A stretch of DNA of 64,000 nucleotides from Scalindua sp964344685 (lineage in GTDB: Bacteria > Planctomycetota > Brocadiia > Brocadiales > Scalinduaceae), in assembly GCA_964344685.1 (NCBI GenBank), contig CAYFOK010000001.1, forward strand, positions 186,001-250,000. The letters run 5' to 3'. Shown one piece after another: positions 1-8,378 of this stretch; the first letter of the stretch is position 1; each line of letters starts with the position of its first letter. Below the pieces are notes generated by a model. The model was not told the origin of the DNA. It did no database searches and was given only the letters and a program-made list of their open reading frames with translations. A program made the position numbers and the translations under genes.

Positions 1-272
1 CTTATCCAGGGTCACCCTTATACTATTATGCTATAGAAAAAGGCTTGCTGAAGGATTGTAAAGATTTTTATGAAAAAAAACATGTAAATTCTGATCTGGT
101 AACTGTCAATTTTACAGGCATGAGTGATGTTGAGTTTCATAAGTGCCTGTTGGAGGCTAACACAAGGCTACTGACAAATTACTATCAGAACAAGATGAAC
201 AGTTCAATTAAACAAACCAGGGAGCTTTACCTGAAAAAAGATGCTTCGTTTAGAGGCTACCGACAGCATTGA
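1..272 (+). CDS. C-terminal end of a B12-binding-type radical SAM protein (partial)
   Basis: The reading frame enters the window already open and stops at 270-272, so only about the last 89 residues of a longer protein are present. The visible part begins PGSPLYYYAIEKG and later has VNFTGMSDVEF. The same two blocks in the same order end the radical SAM protein at 30527-31915 (PATPIYEWAKENG and INLTSMSDEEF), so this is very likely the tail of a paralogue. That family uses a [4Fe-4S] cluster and S-adenosylmethionine, often with cobalamin, for radical modification. The catalytic domain lies outside the window, so the substrate cannot be judged. The next gene starts 7 bases after the stop. Confidence 0.6.
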   Translation, partial: YPGSPLYYYAIEKGLLKDCKDFYEKKHVNSDLVTVNFTGMSDVEFHKCLLEANTRLLTNYYQNKMNSSIKQTRELYLKKDASFRGYRQH

Positions 273-279
273 TAATCCA

Positions 280-1455
280 ATGAAGATAAAAATAATAGGA
301 GTCACCGGTTGCCGTTCTGAATACGATATAATTTATTCTGTCTTGAAGGAAATGCAGAAAAATGGAAGTTTTGATGTCTCCTTAATTGTGTGCGGAGCTC
401 ATCTATCCGGTAACTTTGGTTATACAGTTTCTGAAATTGAGAGAGATGGGTTCTTAATTGCCGATCGTATTCATAACCTTATAGACAGCGATCTTGAAGC
501 AGGTAAGGCTAAAGGGGCCGGTCTCCTGATGGCAGGGTTGAGTGATTCCCTGGATCGTCTTCAACCTGATTACGTAATAGTTGTTGGTGATAGAGAAGAG
601 GCCGTCGTGACAGGCCTTGTCTGTACCTATTTAGGGATCCCTCTAATACATCTTTGTGGCGGAGATAGTACCAGCCCTAAAGCAGGAGATGTAGACGAAC
701 CAGTCAGGCATGCAACCTCAAAGCTGGCATCTCTTCATTTTACAATGAATGATGAACACCGGGAACGGCTGCTCAAGATGGGGGAGGAGCCATGGCGGGT
801 ACACAGCACCGGGAATCCTGCTCTTGACCGTTTTGATGATGTTGAAAGTATGCATAAGAAAGAAATTCTAGAATATTTCCAATTTAACGATGAGGAGGAC
901 ATGGATAAACCGTTGATTCTGGTTATCCAGCATGTTATCAGCGGTGAGGTTGCAGACGGCGCAAAGCAAATCGGAAATACTCTTGAAGCGGTCACAGGGC
1001 TAGAATGTAACTGTATTATAAACTATCCCAATAGTGATATGGGAAGCAGGGAGATGATCAGCGTTATAGAAAATTATAGAAAATTGCCTAATGTCAGAGT
1101 AACCAGGAATATTCCAAGAGTAGAGTTTGTTAACCTGCTTAGAAATATTGATTTGTTAGTCGGAAATTCAAGTATGGCTTTATTAGAGGGTTCATTTTTG
1201 AAAATACCAGCTATTAATGTAGGCGAACGAAATCTTAACAGGACGAATGGCGGTAATGTTGTTTTTGTTGATGCTGAAGTTGCGAAGATACAAGAAAAGA
1301 TTAATGGTATTGTCTTTGGTAATGAATCATCTAAAATATTAAGGAATTGCAGGCAGGTTTATGGTGATGGTAAAGCGGCAGAGAAGATAGTGGATATCAT
1401 GAAGAGACTGAATAGGACAAGAAGAGAATTAACCGCTAAAAATATTACTTATTAA
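280..1455 (+). CDS. UDP-N-acetylglucosamine 2-epimerase, hydrolysing (NeuC/LegG family)
   Basis: The family hydrolyses a UDP-activated HexNAc and inverts C2, giving the free ManNAc-type sugar that NeuB-type synthases condense with PEP. The roughly 391-residue length fits. Visible marks are RSEYD (12-16), GDREE (103-107), HLCGGD (124-129), DEPVRHATSKLA (about 139-150) and a late GNSSMALLEGS nucleotide-binding segment. An ATG at 241 is in frame but would overlap the preceding gene by 32 bases. ATG 280 begins MKIKIIGVTG, the normal first beta strand, and is preferred. With NeuB (22982) and CMP-synthetase (2624) it supplies a nonulosonic-acid pathway. A 6-deoxy diamino substrate (LegG role) is more likely than plain GlcNAc because of the aminotransferase and acetyltransferase nearby, but this is inference. 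Confidence 0.85.
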   Translation: MKIKIIGVTGCRSEYDIIYSVLKEMQKNGSFDVSLIVCGAHLSGNFGYTVSEIERDGFLIADRIHNLIDSDLEAGKAKGAGLLMAGLSDSLDRLQPDYVIVVGDREEAVVTGLVCTYLGIPLIHLCGGDSTSPKAGDVDEPVRHATSKLASLHFTMNDEHRERLLKMGEEPWRVHSTGNPALDRFDDVESMHKKEILEYFQFNDEEDMDKPLILVIQHVISGEVADGAKQIGNTLEAVTGLECNCIINYPNSDMGSREMISVIENYRKLPNVRVTRNIPRVEFVNLLRNIDLLVGNSSMALLEGSFLKIPAINVGERNLNRTNGGNVVFVDAEVAKIQEKINGIVFGNESSKILRNCRQVYGDGKAAEKIVDIMKRLNRTRRELTAKNITY

Positions 1456-1485
1456 AGATTTTGGTTAATCAGGAAATCAAACTGT

Positions 1486-2595
1486 ATGAATGAAACGATT
1501 AAGCTAGATAGAAAAGAGGAGATGAAGGCATATATGGAGAATTTTAAAGATATGCCGGATCGACTTCTGAAATATAACGAGATCCTTCTAGAAGGTGAGG
1601 ATGCCAGTCCCGAGTGTTACCAGGATACTATGTCTTATCGCCGTTTAGCTGTTGCCTTGACTACGCGTTGTAATCTGGCCTGTAAGTGGTGCTATCGGTT
1701 TGATCCTAAATATAAAAGCGTTTTAGATATGGATCTTGACTTTAATGTTTTTCAGGAATTTGTAAAAAACACAAAATCAAGGTTCAGGATGTTTCATTTA
1801 GCCGGACTGGGAGAGGTTACTTTGTATCCAAGATTGATAGAGGCCATCAGGTTGTCTAAGGAACTTTCGGAGAACGTAAAATTTACAAGTAATGGAGTAC
1901 TGCTTACTCCAGAAAACATAAGACAGTACATTGAAGCGGGGTTAACTCACATAGAGATAAGCGTTGATGCTTTTGACAAAGAAAAGCTTATGGAATTTCG
2001 TGGTGTAGACCTGGACCATATTGTCAAGGTAGTTACCTTTATCAGTGAGGAAACAGATCTGCATCTTCAAATAAACTCTGTAGTTTCGAACGAGAACTCT
2101 CAATGGTTAATAGATATGGTTCATATTTTTAACAAGGCAAAGAATATTAAGATATGGCACACCATCCCTCTATTTGAAACTGCTCAAGTGCGTAAAAGCG
2201 GTATCAGGCCACTGGAAATAGAGGATTATCAAGATCTATTATTGAGTCTGGAAAAGAAGATAGTAAGTGAAGGGCTTAACTGGAAGTTGTGTCCAAATGC
2301 TTACGGAGTTCGGCTTGATCCTGTGATCGAGATGAAAAGAAGGCGGAATATCTGCTTCTCCTGTTTTGAAGACCCATACATTAGCGTGAAAGGTAGATTT
2401 AACTTCTGCTCCAGGCAGGAGTTCAGTTCCGCAGCTGATATCTCACCAGGGTTTGAGCAGGTATGGAACCATTCTACATTACTGAAATTCAGAAAAAACA
2501 TGTTAAGAGGTATCTACCCGGAATATTGTGGGAAACTGTGTTTTTTAGAAGATAAAACCACAAAAAAGCAGGATTTCGAATTGTCCGGTTCCTGA
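1486..2595 (+). CDS. Radical SAM protein with C-terminal cysteine-rich (SPASM-like) region
   Basis: This 369-residue cytosolic enzyme has the radical SAM cluster motif TTRCNLACKWCYRF, with cysteines 62, 66 and 69, followed by a GLGEVTL segment in the position of the usual G-E motif and an EISVDA strand. The C-terminal third has further cysteines (CFSCFEDP near 287-294, CSRQEF, CGKLCF near 347-352) resembling the auxiliary-cluster region of SPASM/twitch proteins. It sits between the epimerase and the CMP-nonulosonate synthetase in the same direction with short gaps, so it probably acts on the same sugar or its carrier. Its substrate is not known. Related genes are common in surface-glycan loci, where most remain uncharacterised. 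Confidence 0.75.
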   Translation: MNETIKLDRKEEMKAYMENFKDMPDRLLKYNEILLEGEDASPECYQDTMSYRRLAVALTTRCNLACKWCYRFDPKYKSVLDMDLDFNVFQEFVKNTKSRFRMFHLAGLGEVTLYPRLIEAIRLSKELSENVKFTSNGVLLTPENIRQYIEAGLTHIEISVDAFDKEKLMEFRGVDLDHIVKVVTFISEETDLHLQINSVVSNENSQWLIDMVHIFNKAKNIKIWHTIPLFETAQVRKSGIRPLEIEDYQDLLLSLEKKIVSEGLNWKLCPNAYGVRLDPVIEMKRRRNICFSCFEDPYISVKGRFNFCSRQEFSSAADISPGFEQVWNHSTLLKFRKNMLRGIYPEYCGKLCFLEDKTTKKQDFELSGS

Positions 2596-2623
2596 GGAAA
2601 TTTCAGTTTTTTTATGTAGCCAG

Positions 2624-3340
2624 GTGTATAAAGACAAAAAAATTATTTCATTCATTGGTGCCCGCTCAGGTTCAAAGGGGTTGGAGAATAAAAACATAAT
2701 TGACTTTGCAGGAAACCCATTAATCAACTGGACAATAGAAGCGTCCCTGAAATCAAGATACATTGACTATACGATAGTTTCTACCGATAGTGATGTAATT
2801 GCTGAAATAGCCAGAAATGCAGGAGCTCAGGTCCCCTTTATGCGCCCTTCCGATATTTCCGGAGATGATGCACCATTACTGGATGCTGTAAAGCATTGTT
2901 TTGAATGGATAGGGGAAAACACAGATCACCTCTTTGATTACATAATTCTTTTACAGCCAACACTTCCTTTGAGAACGGCTGATTGTATTGATCAGGGTGT
3001 AGAGTATTATTTCAGTAATATGAAAGAGGATGCAGATACAATGGTTTCCGTTATACAGTTGCCGGAAAAGTATGGGTATGTAATGAAGGAAGATGAGAAA
3101 GGCTATGCCAATTTCTGTTTTGACGTCAAAAGCTACAATATGAGAAGACAGGACATGTCGAAATATTTTCTTCCAAATGGTGCAATATACTTTGGAAGAG
3201 TACAAACAGTCCTGGAAGAGGGTTTTTATACGGAACAAACGTTACTTTTCCCCATGAGTGAATCTGTCTCAGTAGATATTGACAGCAAAGATGATTTGGA
3301 TAAAGCTTTAGAGTTACTTAACAGAAAAAAATTACCTTAA
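2624..3340 (+). CDS. Acylneuraminate cytidylyltransferase (CMP-nonulosonate synthetase, NeuA/LegF-like)
   Basis: It should transfer CMP from CTP to a sialic-acid-like nonulosonate. The N-terminal loop FIGARSGSKGLENKN (RSGSKG at 14-19) is the family's nucleotide-binding signature. It is followed by LLQPTLPLR (the PTSPLR-like substrate motif) and SVDIDSKDDLDKA near the end. The length of 238 residues is normal for the single-domain form. The start is GTG 2624, because the only nearby ATG at 2614 is followed at once by TAG. It is the first of three CMP-sugar-synthetase-family genes in the window (others at 9533 and 13166) and lies closest to the epimerase and amidination genes, so it is the best candidate to activate the main nonulosonate. 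Confidence 0.87.
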   Translation: MYKDKKIISFIGARSGSKGLENKNIIDFAGNPLINWTIEASLKSRYIDYTIVSTDSDVIAEIARNAGAQVPFMRPSDISGDDAPLLDAVKHCFEWIGENTDHLFDYIILLQPTLPLRTADCIDQGVEYYFSNMKEDADTMVSVIQLPEKYGYVMKEDEKGYANFCFDVKSYNMRRQDMSKYFLPNGAIYFGRVQTVLEEGFYTEQTLLFPMSESVSVDIDSKDDLDKALELLNRKKLP

Positions 3341-3355
3341 GAATCATTCATTGCA

Positions 3356-4231
3356 GTGACAAATAATATCAGAATAATACCACGCCTTGATATAAAAGGT
3401 CCCAATCTTGTTAAGGGTGTACATCTGGAAGGATTGCGTGTATTGGGAAAGCCTGAACATTTTGCGGAGTACTATAATGAAAGCGGTGCTGATGAGTTGA
3501 TTTATATGGATGCAGTTGCCAGTTTGTACGACAGGAACAGCCTTGTAGATATTATAAACAGAACAGCAAAGAATATATTTATACCATTGACTGTTGGTGG
3601 CGGGCTCAGGAACATTGATGATATTCGAACGGTATTGCAGGCTGGGGCTGATAAGGTTTCCATAAATACTGCGGCAATAAAAAATCCTGGAATAATAAAG
3701 GAGGCTTCAAGGAGGTTCGGATCATCCGCGATTGTTGTCTCTATTGAAGCTATAAGAAAAGAGAATGGCAGCTATGAAGCCTTTATAGAGAACGGCCGTC
3801 AAAAAACCGGCAAGGATGCGTTCGAATGGGCTTTGGAAGTAGCAGAACTGGGAGCTGGTGAGATCCTTTTACTCTCCATAGACATGGAGGGTACCGGTAA
3901 TGGTTTTGATATTGAGTTGACAAGTAAGATAGCCCAGTCGGTTTCTATACCTGTTATTGCATGTGGTGGAGCAGGTACTAGAGACCATATTTATGATGTT
4001 ATACATGAAGGATATGCTGATGCTGTTTCGGCTGCATCAATTCTACATTATAACTTTATAAGACATTATGAGATTGACGATAGTGAATTTCATGGTGAAG
4101 GAAATATTGACTATATGAAGAAAAAATATCATCTCTCCAATATGGATGATACAACTATTCCGGAAATTAAGGAGTTCCTGGCAGAAAAAGGTATCGAATG
4201 CCGGTCTGTTAATATGATTGGTGCAAATTGA
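3356..4231 (+). CDS. HisF-like cyclase-family protein of the sugar-amidination system
   Basis: This is a (beta/alpha)8 barrel of the HisF family (IIPRLDIKG, LTVGGGLRN, DKVSINTAA, IPVIACGGAG), 291 residues long against about 255 for histidine-pathway HisF because of a C-terminal extension. The N-terminal catalytic Asp is kept (D12), but the second position, normally Asp in a V-x-I-D-A context, is Glu (IVVSIEAIR, E131). The gene lies directly before a HisH-like and a WbpG-like gene. This is the arrangement in which HisF2/HisH2 pass glutamine-derived ammonia to the N-acetyl-sugar amidotransferase (known from Pseudomonas WbpG). It is unlikely to serve histidine synthesis, since no other his gene is present. 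The start is GTG 3356. Confidence 0.85.
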   Translation: MTNNIRIIPRLDIKGPNLVKGVHLEGLRVLGKPEHFAEYYNESGADELIYMDAVASLYDRNSLVDIINRTAKNIFIPLTVGGGLRNIDDIRTVLQAGADKVSINTAAIKNPGIIKEASRRFGSSAIVVSIEAIRKENGSYEAFIENGRQKTGKDAFEWALEVAELGAGEILLLSIDMEGTGNGFDIELTSKIAQSVSIPVIACGGAGTRDHIYDVIHEGYADAVSAASILHYNFIRHYEIDDSEFHGEGNIDYMKKKYHLSNMDDTTIPEIKEFLAEKGIECRSVNMIGAN

Positions 4232-4232
4232 T

Positions 4233-4910
4233 ATGTTAGATAAACCCAGTGTTGCAGTTATTGATTACGGGATGGGGAACCTTTTCAGTATTAGAAACGC
4301 TTGTCTTGTGTCAGGAATGGATGCCAAAATTACAGATTCAAGAAATGATATCTTTGATGCTGATGCTGTAATTTTACCGGGCGTTGGTGCATTTTATGAT
4401 GCTATGGAATCACTGAAGCGGCTGAAACTGGTATCTGTGATAAAAGATATTGCCGAATCAGATAAGCTGTTGTTCGGGATTTGTTTAGGCATGCAGCTAC
4501 TCATGGGTAAAAGCCATGAATTTGAGAATTGCAAAGGCCTTGAGATTATAGAAGGGGACGTTGTTCCTTTTGCCGAGCCTTCTTGTAAGGATGGGAGAAG
4601 ATTTAAAATACCGCATATTAACTGGAATAGGATTTGGAGAGAAAAAAAAGATTCATGGGATAACACATTACTGGATTGCTTAAGTGACGGGGAACAGATG
4701 TATTTTGCACATTCTTATTATTGTATACCGGAGGACCGGGAAATTGTGATATCAAAAACTAAATATGGAACTGTAGAGTTTTGCTCTGCTTTCCGGTTTA
4801 GGAATATAATTGCCTGTCAGTTTCATCCGGAACGCAGCGGAGGAAAGGGACTGCTTGTTTATGAAGAACTATGTTCACAAATCAGTAACGCCAGGGTGGA
4901 ACGCGGATGA
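4233..4910 (+). CDS. HisH-like glutamine amidotransferase of the sugar-amidination system
   Basis: This class I glutaminase subunit of about 225 residues releases ammonia from glutamine for its HisF-like partner. The catalytic set is visible: the nucleophile C84 in LFGICLGMQLL, and H188 with E190 in CQFHPE. An oxyanion segment PGVGAF lies at 49-54. An in-frame TTG at 4218 exists, but ATG 4233, one base after the HisF-like stop, opens with the standard first strand PSVAVIDYGMGN and is preferred. Its stop overlaps the start of the WbpG-like gene (ATGA), so the three subunits are probably co-translated. Confidence 0.86.
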   Translation: MLDKPSVAVIDYGMGNLFSIRNACLVSGMDAKITDSRNDIFDADAVILPGVGAFYDAMESLKRLKLVSVIKDIAESDKLLFGICLGMQLLMGKSHEFENCKGLEIIEGDVVPFAEPSCKDGRRFKIPHINWNRIWREKKDSWDNTLLDCLSDGEQMYFAHSYYCIPEDREIVISKTKYGTVEFCSAFRFRNIIACQFHPERSGGKGLLVYEELCSQISNARVERG

Positions 4911-6082
4911 TTGAACCTAAAGACGTACAGACTAAATATAACCTTCCTGCTGAGGTGAAGTTTTGTAAAAAATGTACTATGTCCAACCAGAGACCCAGAA
5001 TCAGTTTCAATGAAGAGGGTGTGTGTTCGGCATGTGTTTTTGCTGAAATGAAAAAAAGAGTAAATTGGGATGAAAGAGAGAAAGATCTAATTGAATTATG
5101 TGACAAGTACAGGCGTAATGATGGCAGTCATGATGTGGTTGTCCCTTCAAGCGGAGGTAAGGACAGTACATTTACCGCTCACCAACTGAAATATAAGTAT
5201 GGAATGAACCCGCTCACAGTGACCTGGGCACCACACCTTTATACAGACGTTGGGTGGAAAAATCTTCAGGCATTAAGTCATAATGGTGGTCTCGACAATA
5301 TTCTATTTACTCCCAGCGGTCCGGTACATAGAAAATTGACTAAACTTGCATTCGAAATTCTTGGTGATCCATTTCAGCCTTTTATCTATGGGCAGGTGAA
5401 TATTCCTCTCCAGATAGCAGTGAAGTTTAAGATCCCGCTGGTCATGTATGGTGAAAACTCAGAGGCTGAGTATGGTGGAAGTATGAAAAATGCTGAAAGC
5501 CCAACTCGTGATTATCACGATGATATAAAAGATTTTGCATTCTCAGGATTAAATCCTGAAGATATAGTAATGCATGGGTTCAGCAAGGAAGATTTATATG
5601 TTTACTCAAAACCGTCTATAGAAAATCTGGATAAAAATAATACTAAGATATATATGTTGGGCTATTATAAAAAGTGGATACCTCAGGAGAATTATTACTA
5701 TGCCGTTCAGCATGCAGGATTCTCGGCTAATGCTGAACGGAGTGAGGGTACATATTCAAAATACGCATCCCTGGATGATAAGATTGACGGGTTTCACCAC
5801 TATCTTTCCTACATAAAGTTTGGACTAGGAAGAGCTACGGCGGATTCTGCTCATGAAATCAGGGATGGCCATCTTATGCGTGAAGAGGGTGTCCGGTTGG
5901 TTCAAAAATATGATGGTGAATTCCCGGACAAATACTTTAAAACGTTCCTGGGTTATTGTGATATCACAGAGGAGTACTTCTGGGAGGTTATCGACAGCTT
6001 CAGGTCACCGCACTTATGGGTAAAGGTTAACGGTAAGTGGAAACTGAGACATACAGTTGCGGAAGATGGAGTTGATGATTAA
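4907..6082 (+). CDS. N-acetyl sugar amidotransferase (WbpG/WbuX family), first copy
   Basis: The family turns an N-acetyl group on a nucleotide sugar or CMP-sugar into an acetamidino group by ATP-dependent activation and addition of ammonia. The 391-residue protein has a zinc-type pair of CxxC motifs (C20, C23, C40, C43), a PP-loop ATP pyrophosphatase motif SGGKDST (82-88), and the family block YGENSEAEYGG. Its start overlaps the HisH-like stop by four bases. The HisF-HisH-WbpG order is the known arrangement for acetamidino-sugar synthesis. The nearby epimerase and CMP-synthetase suggest that the target is a nonulosonate such as an amidino-legionaminate, which is inferred. A second family member lies at 25823. 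Confidence 0.87.
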   Translation: MIEPKDVQTKYNLPAEVKFCKKCTMSNQRPRISFNEEGVCSACVFAEMKKRVNWDEREKDLIELCDKYRRNDGSHDVVVPSSGGKDSTFTAHQLKYKYGMNPLTVTWAPHLYTDVGWKNLQALSHNGGLDNILFTPSGPVHRKLTKLAFEILGDPFQPFIYGQVNIPLQIAVKFKIPLVMYGENSEAEYGGSMKNAESPTRDYHDDIKDFAFSGLNPEDIVMHGFSKEDLYVYSKPSIENLDKNNTKIYMLGYYKKWIPQENYYYAVQHAGFSANAERSEGTYSKYASLDDKIDGFHHYLSYIKFGLGRATADSAHEIRDGHLMREEGVRLVQKYDGEFPDKYFKTFLGYCDITEEYFWEVIDSFRSPHLWVKVNGKWKLRHTVAEDGVDD

Positions 6083-6091
6083 AGTGTAACC

Positions 6092-6631
6092 ATGAAGCAT
6101 TTAGCAGTTGTCATACCGCTAAGCGGTGCCTTATTGGCACAAACCCTGGAATGCTGGGAAATGTTGTCCGGGAAATATAATCTTAAGTACCACTCTTCCC
6201 ATTCAGTTATTCCACATATAACGATCTCTTCCGGCCGTTGTGCCAGTAGAGAAATGTTTAAGGAGGCAGTCTATTCCTGTATTCCACGATGTGCGCAAAT
6301 TACAATTAAATCAAACGGTTTGGGGATTTTTGTCAAAGAATCACCGGTTATATATATAAGGTGGTTTTTATCAAAAGAACTAAGCAATCTGAGCAGGCTC
6401 TTTCAGAAAAGGATGATGAGTGTGTGGTCAGAAACAGATGATTCGTCTATGAGAGAATTATGGCTGCCTAAATCAACTCTGGCCCTTGAGGATACTTCCT
6501 ATGAGCAATTACCTTCGGTCTTAGATGGTTTAACTAAATATAATTTCGAGCAAAGCATGGTTGTAGACAAGCTTACACTCCTGGAGATTGAAGGTAAAGA
6601 GATAGTTATTGAAGAGATAAGCATTAACTGA
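6092..6631 (+). CDS. 2H-phosphoesterase-like (LigT/2'-5' RNA ligase fold) protein with altered second motif
   Basis: The 179-residue protein looks like a compact 2H-superfamily member: LAVVIPLSG at the start, a first H-x-T motif PHITIS (H42), and a symmetric second half. At the second-motif position the sequence is WLPKSTLALED, with Lys127 where a catalytic His is expected. If the alignment is right, the normal two-histidine phosphodiesterase mechanism is lost. It starts 9 bases after the WbpG-like gene, so it is probably in the same transcript. The role is unknown. It may bind rather than cleave a nucleotide-linked substrate. Assignment rests on a short motif and size, so confidence is moderate. 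Confidence 0.5.
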   Translation: MKHLAVVIPLSGALLAQTLECWEMLSGKYNLKYHSSHSVIPHITISSGRCASREMFKEAVYSCIPRCAQITIKSNGLGIFVKESPVIYIRWFLSKELSNLSRLFQKRMMSVWSETDDSSMRELWLPKSTLALEDTSYEQLPSVLDGLTKYNFEQSMVVDKLTLLEIEGKEIVIEEISIN

Positions 6632-6682
6632 TTTGCAATGGAGAATCATAGATTAAACCTTAATGAGAGAATGCACTTATAA

Positions 6683-8206
6683 ATGTCTATAAAAGTATTT
6701 TGTGTTGAAATAGCAGAAAGATCCAGGCTGGAAATTGTCTATAGTATGGCTGAGAGCCACAGCTGGGAACCGGTGTATTGGACCACTTCACTGAAGAATG
6801 AGAAAGAGATCAAGGAGAAGTTTCCCGATTCGATTGTGCATGAATCTTTTTGTGCAATTCGAGGAATTCCACCTCTTGAGTATAAGGATATCGAGCTTGT
6901 CTCTCTCGATCAGCCATTCTTGAAAGAAATGCTGTTTTGTGAAGCTATTGCTTTAAGAATGATGGACAAGATGGACCCACAGAATATATTCAGCTTCAGG
7001 GAGCGTCTGAATCTGTACTATTTTCATCTTAAATACTGGCTTACAGTGCTTAAATATCATAATCCAGAAATAGTAGTTTTTAATAATGTACCGCATTGTA
7101 TTTATGATTATATCTTATACGCTTTATGCCAGAAGAGAGGTATTGAGACAAGAATCTTCGGCTTTACAAGTTTATCATACTTATGTGTTACGACGAGAAA
7201 CATTTATGAAGAGTCACAAGCCTCATTACTGTACAAAAAATTGTTGAAGAATGAAGAGTACAAATTTACTTTATCAACAGAATTAGAAGAGGATATGGAG
7301 AAAATAAAGAAAACAGAATATTCAAAGGTTCTGTCACCTAGTATCAAACCTATTTATTCCTTTATAGAGGATCTCCGGAATCCTGAGAACTCTTTATTGC
7401 AGATGGTATACAACTTTTTTAACGAGGTAAAAAGCCTTGTAGGCAGCTTACGCTTACCTGACAAACAGACCTATTTTAAACAGACAGGCAGAAGGATTGA
7501 CTATGGATCTTATATATCGAACTTTAAGTATCAGTTGTCTAGAGGTAAGGCTAAAAGAAGAAAAAAAATGCTGCTCTCTTATTATAACAAATTTGTAGTC
7601 AGGCCGGACTTTAAGAAGCCATATGTGTATGTCTCTCTCCACTATCAGCCGGAATTGACTACTTCACCGTTAGGTGATTTTTTTGTATATCAGTTGCTTA
7701 TGATTGACATGCTATCAAAGGTACTGCCTGAAGGATGGCATATCTATATTAAGGAGAATATATTACAATTTGCTCCGAGATTCTATGGTGAAAGTTCCCG
7801 TTCGATAGAATTTTATGATGACCTAAGGTCATTGGATAATGTAAGTTTTGTATCTTTAAATACATCTCCTTATGAGCTGATTGATAATGCCAGTGCTGTG
7901 GCAACAATTGCCGGTACTACAGGCTTCGAATCTATTGTTAGAGAGACCCCGGTTTTGACATTCGGGCATGCATGGTATAACGGCTGTGAAGGAGTTTTTT
8001 ACGTACAAACTGCTAAAGAGTGCAAAGAGGTTTTTGAAAAAATTAGAAAAGGATACAAGGTAGATTATGAGAAGGTAAAACTTTTTATGCACGCAGTGGA
8101 AAAGACAAGTATCAGGGGATTCCTTTATAGTAAGGAAAAGGGAAATACTAATATATCATATGAAGAAAACTTACAAGCTTTTACGGATTCTTTACAAAAT
8201 ATCTGA
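6683..8206 (+). CDS. Putative capsule-polysaccharide-type (GT-B fold) transferase
   Basis: The C-terminal half of this 507-residue soluble protein resembles the capsule synthesis (KpsC/KpsS-type) family. It has YVSLHYQPELTTSP, then WHIYIKENILQF, then a segment ATIAGTTGFESIVRETPVLTFG that matches the family's T-x-G-x-E-A pattern followed by a conserved PV-x-x-FG. Those regions bind CMP-sugar donors in the characterised proteins. The N-terminal half (VVFNNVPH, GIETRIFGF) would be the acceptor-side Rossmann domain. No signal peptide or membrane segment is seen. In this setting it is a candidate transferase of a CMP-activated acid sugar. It is followed by about 170 bases without a clear gene. Confidence 0.55.
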   Translation: MSIKVFCVEIAERSRLEIVYSMAESHSWEPVYWTTSLKNEKEIKEKFPDSIVHESFCAIRGIPPLEYKDIELVSLDQPFLKEMLFCEAIALRMMDKMDPQNIFSFRERLNLYYFHLKYWLTVLKYHNPEIVVFNNVPHCIYDYILYALCQKRGIETRIFGFTSLSYLCVTTRNIYEESQASLLYKKLLKNEEYKFTLSTELEEDMEKIKKTEYSKVLSPSIKPIYSFIEDLRNPENSLLQMVYNFFNEVKSLVGSLRLPDKQTYFKQTGRRIDYGSYISNFKYQLSRGKAKRRKKMLLSYYNKFVVRPDFKKPYVYVSLHYQPELTTSPLGDFFVYQLLMIDMLSKVLPEGWHIYIKENILQFAPRFYGESSRSIEFYDDLRSLDNVSFVSLNTSPYELIDNASAVATIAGTTGFESIVRETPVLTFGHAWYNGCEGVFYVQTAKECKEVFEKIRKGYKVDYEKVKLFMHAVEKTSIRGFLYSKEKGNTNISYEENLQAFTDSLQNI

Positions 8207-8378
8207 TAAGAACATGTGGTGGGTCAGATATGACGTTGAAGTGGGTCGAGCTAGAACAACCGGACAAAATGATTTGTAGGTGTAGAAACTCATATGTTCA
8301 TAACCCTATTTGACGAGATGATCGCATCGTAATTTGTATATTCAACTGATTAAGTGTGAATATTGTTTTAGGTGGCGA

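Noticed and set aside
241..279. Earlier in-frame ATG for the NeuC/LegG-type gene
   Set aside because: It would overlap the preceding gene by 32 bases and add residues that do not match the family's N-terminus. ATG 280 is preferred.
3356..4910. Histidine biosynthesis operon (hisF, hisH)
   Set aside because: No other his genes are present, the HisF catalytic Asp is changed, and the pair directly precedes a WbpG-type gene, so sugar amidination is a better fit.
8207..8378. Possible insertion-sequence remnant in the gap after the capsule-type transferase
   Set aside because: Only short GTGGGTC repeats and a weak hairpin were seen; no terminal inverted repeats or transposase frame.
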